DNA of 64,000 bases from Leucaena leucocephala (Eukaryota > Streptophyta > Magnoliopsida > Fabales > Fabaceae), in assembly GCA_037074615.1 (NCBI GenBank), contig CM073519.1, positions 29,161,001 to 29,225,000 on the forward strand, in the 5' to 3' direction. Both the position numbers and the translations under genes were made by a program. Below are positions 58,817-64,000 of this stretch, in pieces. Every line of letters begins with the position of its first letter. Within the stretch, counting starts at the first letter, position 1. The notes under the pieces are model-generated. The model ran no database searches, was not told the DNA's origin, and saw nothing but the letters and a program-made list of their open reading frames with translations.

Positions 58817-58836
58817 GAGATTTCCCTAGAAATCTC
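58817..58836 (+). other. Conserved LTR hairpin (C3 copy)
   Basis: GAGATTTC, four bases, GAAATCTC, with a different loop (CCTA) from C2 (CCCA). Confidence 0.6.
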
Positions 58837-59466
58837 ACCCCTTCCATATCAATCCAATTACAACAGGTCTTCTCAAGATGGAGGATATAAAGATGCATGA
58901 AGAGATGTTAATTGCATAGCATGATTGATATGTGATTCATGTATGTATAATTGCTGGAAATTGTCACTATGAATAGTAACTCGTGGGAAGGTAGTGACAT
59001 TTGAGCTGTAATTATAAATAGTAAATGATTGAATAAATGTATGATATTTTTCCAGTAAATAGTAGACATGCTAAGCTTCGATTTGATATATAGAATGTCT
59101 CATTTGGTTGTCTAAACATAAAGATATGATTTATCAAAGTTGGGACCAGAATGCTAGAATCAAGGACAAGACGCTGGATTAATAGTGATTTCAGAATGTT
59201 GACCAACGTTGACCTGGTCAAGGCTTGGTCAATGACTGAAATATTATTATGTTAGGTTCGTGTAGCAATTTGAACCACTCCATTCCAATTTTTATAGAAT
59301 TAGTTATGATTTTTCGAAGTCAGGTCACTTCTCTGGAATTTGCACAGTGAACAGTACTCGCCAGAGTAAAATTCCAGATTGAGTAATTTGACTTCAACAA
59401 CCTTCGAAATGGTTCCAGATGCTACTGTTTGGTCCTAAGATGTATGAAAAGGAGGATGTTATAATT

Positions 59467-59478
59467 TGGTGTCAGAGC
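59467..59478 (+). other. Primer binding site of C3
   Basis: TGGTGTCAGAGC, one base from TGGTATCAGAGC, three bases after the LTR. About two further PBS-like units follow (GGCACAGAACAGAAGGTTCT), against nine in C1. Confidence 0.7.
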
Positions 59479-62400
59479 ATAAGATTCTGGCACAGAACAG
59501 AAGGTTCTGGCTCAGTGATGCTCTGGAGTAGATAGACTAACCCCTTAAAACAAGTTAGGGATATGAACTACAGAGGTTTCCTCCCTAGTATAAGATATGG
59601 GGATGATGTTCACTACCTAGAGAATGATTTGAACAAGAGATAGTGACACCCAGACAGATAAAATAGTACCCTATAACTTACAGCGGTACGGGGTAATCTT
59701 CAAGGAAGTGGCTAGTCTTAGTCAGCCGTTACCGCTGAGGTCTCGTGTTTCTTAGCATGATATGGCTGGACTAAGTAGGATAACATCCGGGGAGCAGTTT
59801 CCTCTATGGATAGAGATAGAAGCTGACCAGTTTCAGGTCAAGGGAAGTTGCCAGATGTTACAGTGACGATGAGAGTAATGGTACCAACTTGGTTAAAGTT
59901 AATCAACTAGAGGATTGGTACAACGCATAATCAAGTTAGATAGTATAAAGTAAGGAGATATGAAAGATTAGTTTAAGACAATGTTCAGAAGTAGATCCTC
60001 TATGTGAGTAGATCTACATTATGAAAGAATTTGTTCAGCTAGTGTTTCCTGAACAAAAGAATTAAAAGTTAGAATGAGGCTTGCCTACGAATAATCCTAG
60101 CACATGGCCTAAAGTTAAAAGATCAGATGGGCTGCTGATGTTCCCAAGATAGAGAAACCACAATCTAGTCTATAGTAGACTAAGACTGATAAAGAGAAAG
60201 GTAGCCACAGTTTTAAAGATAAGGTGACTCTCCTAAGAAAGGGTAATGAAGGATTGATTCTATACCTTAGTAAGAGGGTAATATGACAGCCTAAGTCAAA
60301 TAAATAGTTATTTCCAATTCCTAAATGAATGTTTAGGATCTGGACAATATGATCAGACAATGATAGGCAATGAGATTAAGATAAGGATTAACAGTGAATC
60401 TACAGATACATGATTACGATACTCCGGATATATCCCTTCAGTAAGGATAAGGTATATGAGTGATATGCTATGAAATGAAATAAGAAGCATGTATGAAAGA
60501 TGGTATAAGAAAGAGCAGTGTCTATAAAGACATAGGCTAATATTGTTGTAATAGAGCTAGATTATTCTTGCGATAGAGTAAGATTACTTTTAGAATAAAG
60601 TCAAGAGATGGGACAGTATAACTCAGATAAAGTAAGGTCCCTTTGATGAGATGAATAAATGAGGATAGATATGTGCATGGTAAAGCCTGTGTAGCTCCCT
60701 GCAATGTTAAATGTAATAAAGTGATAAAGAATGAGAATGATATGAGAAGTTCTTGAATGATAGAGGAAATGAGTAAAGTCCTGATAGATAATATTGGCTT
60801 ATGTGATCATTTTAGGGGAATTATTTGTTAAGTTAACAACTATGTGGAAGTGATTAACCTTGTAATTTTGTCCGTTGGTTTAAGTCTTCTAGAGATGAGA
60901 ATACAGTACAACGGAATCGCAGTAGATTATGGAGGATTGCAGTTAGATCCTAGTATGGCTCTCAGAGAATAGAATTCCAGGGTCACAGTTAGATCCTGAA
61001 GAGGCTTACGGTTGATCGCAGTAGATCCCGAGGGTCGCAGTAGACCTAGCCTAGAGAGAGAAAGTATTGAGCCATAAGTACAGTATGCCTTTGGAAGGAC
61101 GAATACCAAGGAAAAGTTAAGGTGAAAAAGCTTCACAAGTTGGTTAGCTCATAACAGAGAGAGTACCCATGATGTTACATAGCCTTATTACTATCAGGGA
61201 CTAAACTCAAAATCTCCTTACACATACAGGAACTGAGTGATCAAAGTTAAAGTTATTAATCCTGAGTGCCAAAGAGTTATGAGCAAATCTCATAAGATAT
61301 GAGAAAGGGTCAAATAAGAATAAAGAGATCCTTACGATAAGAATAAAAGACAGATAGATCCTCCATATGAGGATAAAGAGATTAGAAGGCCACATAGACC
61401 CAAGAGAGATAGTATAAGATAGGTCTAAGATAGTAGAGTACTAGGGTTGGAGCCTGTGAACATCTGTGCTTCAAATTTATATCTGCACATTTCAGTTAAG
61501 CGTGCTCAGGCAAGAGTAGCGCAATGATGGGTGACCCTCTGGAAAGTAATGAAAGAGGTTTGAATGCCACAAGAGGTTGGCATATACACAGAGTTATGTA
61601 AGATGATAGAAAGAGTTATGAAAGTTAGAAAGGGTTATGAACAGAAAGAGACTAGAACCCTTATGTCAAGTCCAAATGAAATGGATTTGAAAGGAAATAT
61701 TTGTAAAGGCTAGCAATATTTTAAGAGAATGTTGTATGACAAGGCCAGATAGACTATGATATCGCCAAATGTGGCCATATATGCTATGATACAGCATAAT
61801 TGATATGTGATGAGATATGAAAAGTACGTAATGAGATACGTTATGAGAAATAAGTATTAAGAAGTATACTATGAAGTGGCTTTATAGCTAGCCCTATAAC
61901 AGATTGAGAGGCTCTGTTTTTGAAAGAGATAAGATGTTTGAATGATGAGTTACATGTAAATGAGCAAATGCGAGCTTTCACTCCTTGCATAAAATGCCAG
62001 GCATTATGTTATGCTATGTCATGTTATGTTTGTGAAATATGCTAAAGCTCCGAATGTTAGAGCAGTGCAAGCTCTAAGTGTTAGAGCTGTGCAAGCTCCG
62101 AGTGTTAGAGCTGTGCATATTGAGAGAAGGAATGCTTGAGCTCCGTTGTTAGAGCTTTACATTCATGAGCAGGTATGTAGTCCTGTAGCGTGCTGGCTGG
62201 GCATTATGCATGTTAGAGTATGTGCTCCTATATGCTCCTATATGCTATTATGTGCTCCTGTTTAGCAGTAGAGCAACGAAAGAAAGAATAATGATATAAG
62301 TCCTCTCTCTATATTATGATGAGTTAGTAAAGATGATAAAAGTATACAATGATATGAGAATGAGAGATGAAGTTTTGCGGATATTTAGAGAATTTCGCTA

Positions 62401-62562
62401 AATACTCATATGAGTAATAAGTGGCTGCACTAAGAATCATGATGAGTAGTCAACAAAAACTCCAGAATATAGGAGTATATGACAAAGTTTAGTATGAAAG
62501 AAAGGGACATTCTCCTCAGAGGAACTCTTCATCGAAGGATGAATAGAGATTTAACCCTGAAA
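59479..62562 (+). mobile_element. Internal region of element C3 (non-autonomous)
   Basis: About 3.1 kb, collinear with C1 (reversed) and partly with B2. It includes GTCACAGTTAGATCC-type units (60,925-61,050) and three 24-bp units (62,045-62,116). No protein domain, no open frame over about 80 codons and no pol motif. Intact ends with little coding suggest an element copied by enzymes of another gypsy element. Confidence 0.65.
62045..62116 (+). repeat. Three 24-bp tandem units in C3
   Basis: Units start at 62045, 62069 and 62093, each exactly 24 bp: AAGCTCCGAGTGTTAGAGCT plus GTGC with few changes. A looser half-unit follows at about 62,140. Equivalent to 24,026-24,097 in B2. Confidence 0.7.
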
Positions 62563-62598
62563 TTTCGAGGACGAAATTTATTTTAAGGGGAGGAGAAA
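62563..62598 (+). other. Polypurine tract of C3
   Basis: A GAGGACGAAATTTATTTTAA segment then GGGGAGGAGAAA, directly before the LTR at 62599. The best-preserved example here of a Tekay/Del-like tract. Confidence 0.8.
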
Positions 62599-63587
62599 TG
62601 TCATATCCCAATTTTTAGGCTTAGAAGTCCATTATATAGCCTGAAAAAGGGATGCTACCAGACCCTATTGAGCAGAGGTCTCAATAAATAGAGAAAATTA
62701 TGCTGATCAGTTGATGCAACACATGGTTTTCATATGAGGTCCTGAAAGATTTATATTAATTTATGAATAGAAGGAAAATTAATACAGTATTCTCTGGACC
62801 TCATAATCAGATGAAATATGGCAGTAAATTCCTATAATTAATATAAGAATTTTTGAAACTGACAGAGCTCAAAAAGGAGTTCTGTAGAATTTACTACAGA
62901 ATTTACAGAAGATTAAAAGACCAGATAAATAGGTTTCGGGGGAATTTCTCGGGAATTGAGCCCATGAAGATAGTGGATCATACAGAGGGTCCAGAATGGC
63001 ATCTTATAGGCCCAATGATATTTTCAGATAAGTATGTGGGCCAGGGCTAAGAAAGACCGAGAAAACTGAAGAATTACGAAAATGCCACTAAAGGTATGCC
63101 ACTGTATTGTCATTGAGTCAGAGTTAGACGAAGGGCGTTATGATCATTTGAATAAGGTTAGATAGTTAAGAAAGGGTATCTGGATAGTTGACCAGGGTCA
63201 AGAGATACTCTGGTAAGGTATGAAAAGACAATGGTGCCCCTAGAAGTACTAAAGAGGTAGTAAGGGCATTTTAGTAATTTACTATGGATGTTCCTTGGGA
63301 ACCGAGTCACCAAAGTGCTTGGGCTTGGTTATAAACCCAAGATGATATTTAAAGGCCCAAAAACGTAGCCCAAGAGTAATGTGGGCCCAAGAGGCATTAA
63401 AATATTATTTTAGTACTTTTTCAATAAAGTAAAGTGACCCTGTCTAAGATAGAACTGGGTAAAGTGATCTGGAATCATGAGAGGACATAAATGGGACCCA
63501 CAATGCGCCACATGGCATAATTATAGTAAAAGAGGAAAAGCAAAGGACACATGGCATGATAAGAGAAAAAAGAGAAAAAGCAAGAGG

Positions 63588-63596
63588 ACACGTGGC
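63588..63596 (+). promoter_or_regulatory. G-box/ABRE-like site in C3 3' LTR
   Basis: ACACGTGGC at the same place as in the 5' LTR. Confidence 0.5.
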
Positions 63597-63849
63597 ACGA
63601 TCTCGGCCGTCCATTCAGGGAAAGACTCTGGAACTCTCTGGAAAGGCTGAGTCAGCTGGAGAGGTGTCCCAAGGGCCCCACATTTTGCCACGTATACCCT
63701 TGAGGTGTCCCTTGATGATATCATGAGTGGTGAGTCATCAAGGAGGGTGATGTCATTGTGATGATGCAGGCAAAGCTTCTTGAGGAAGCAAGCAATCTGA
63801 GCCATTCATCACGAATCAATCTGGACCATTCATTCCACCTCCTCTCACC

Positions 63850-63857
63850 TATAAATA
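63850..63857 (+). promoter_or_regulatory. TATA box of C3 3' LTR
   Basis: TATAAATA. A transcript from here would run outward into flanking DNA beyond the window. Confidence 0.6.
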
Positions 63858-64000
63858 GGCCACTCCCCTTCCATTCCAAGGCACACCATGGATCTAGCAA
63901 GAAAAGGAAGAGAAAGAAGAGGAAAAGAGAGAAAGAGAGAAGGAAAGAAATAAAGGAAAGAAAGGAAAGAAAGGAAAGAAAGGAAGGAGTTCTGGTGGAG

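Larger units (their letters stand above)
57237..59463 (+). mobile_element. 5' LTR of element C3, main part
   Basis: Continuation of the LTR begun at 47846; total about 2.59 kb without the copia insertion. It contains the G-box ACACGTGGC (57864-57872), TATA box (58126-58133), a purine-rich GGAAA tract (58,177-58,246), a donor-like GAGGTAAG (about 58,306) and the hairpin (58817-58836). It ends GGATGTTATA at 59463. Where both are visible it differs from the 3' LTR by scattered substitutions, so C3 is clearly older than the copia insertion. Confidence 0.8.
62599..64000 (+). mobile_element. 3' LTR of element C3, cut by window end
   Basis: Plus-strand LTR start TGTCATATCCC, with G-box (63588-63596), TATA box (63850-63857) and GGAAA tract, leaving the window in the leader. 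It contains the uninterrupted version of the copia target site (62950-62970). Open frames such as 62,853-63,050 have equivalents in other LTR copies only as chance frames. Confidence 0.8.

Noticed and set aside
1..64000. Host protein genes, tRNA or rRNA genes
   Set aside because: No exon-like series, known protein domain outside retroelements, or cloverleaf was found. The Met-tRNA-like strings are primer binding sites.

Overview
The window is a gene-poor block of plant nuclear DNA made almost entirely of LTR retrotransposons. I found no host gene, rRNA, tRNA or bacterial feature. It points to a seed plant, probably a eudicot, because it holds AT-rich DNA, a plant-type Ty1/copia element primed by initiator-Met tRNA, Ty3/gypsy-type primer and polypurine sites, and insertions nested inside one another. 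The species cannot be named. A, B, C and D are my working names for LTR families. All relationships were judged by reading, not by computed alignment.

Left stack (1-30,011). A minus-strand element B1 has its 5' LTR at 30,011-27,864 plus 10,361-9,434, its internal part at 9,433-9,166 plus 5,942-2,765, and its 3' LTR at 2,764-1,465. A solo LTR A2 (5,948-9,160, target duplication ACCAT) splits the internal part. An LTR A1 (1-1,464) cuts the 3' LTR at the window edge. A whole minus-strand element C1 (10,367-27,858, duplication CCAAT) sits in the 5' LTR. Inside C1 are a plus-strand solo LTR C2 (11,106-12,514, duplication TTCCT) and a plus-strand element B2 (16,817-27,749).

Middle (30,012-47,845). 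B1 is inserted in a decayed Ty3/gypsy element of the Athila/Tat type (30,012 to about 33,185). A fragment of B LTR follows, then plus-strand element B3 (from 33,575). The B3 LTR carries a solo LTR A3 (34,076-37,166, duplication GTAGT) and a solo LTR D (38,705-40,116). Its internal part holds a 143-residue open frame and is cut by a plus-strand LTR A4 (43,802 to about 47,014). A diverged fragment of copia LTR follows.

Right stack (47,846-64,000). Plus-strand element C3 has its 5' LTR, internal part and most of its 3' LTR in view. A young copia element (48,208-57,231, minus strand, duplication TTGAG) is inserted in the C3 5' LTR. Its two 1,912-bp LTRs look identical, and its gag-pol is intact except for one frameshift and one zinc-knuckle substitution.

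Families A, B and C look non-autonomous. They have very large LTRs (about 1.9-3.5 kb) ending in a long inverted repeat (TGTCATATCC and GGATATGACA), a Met-tRNA-like primer site, a gypsy-type polypurine tract, and internal parts of about 2.7-4.2 kb with only decayed gag-like coding. Enzymes would have to come from elsewhere.

The most striking unexplained signal is a 51-bp periodic array of paired palindromes (GTCGCGAC and decayed forms, alternately 22 and 29 bp apart). It occurs in the copia LTRs, in B1 and B3, and twice in the gypsy remnant, always in DNA expected to be transcribed but non-coding.
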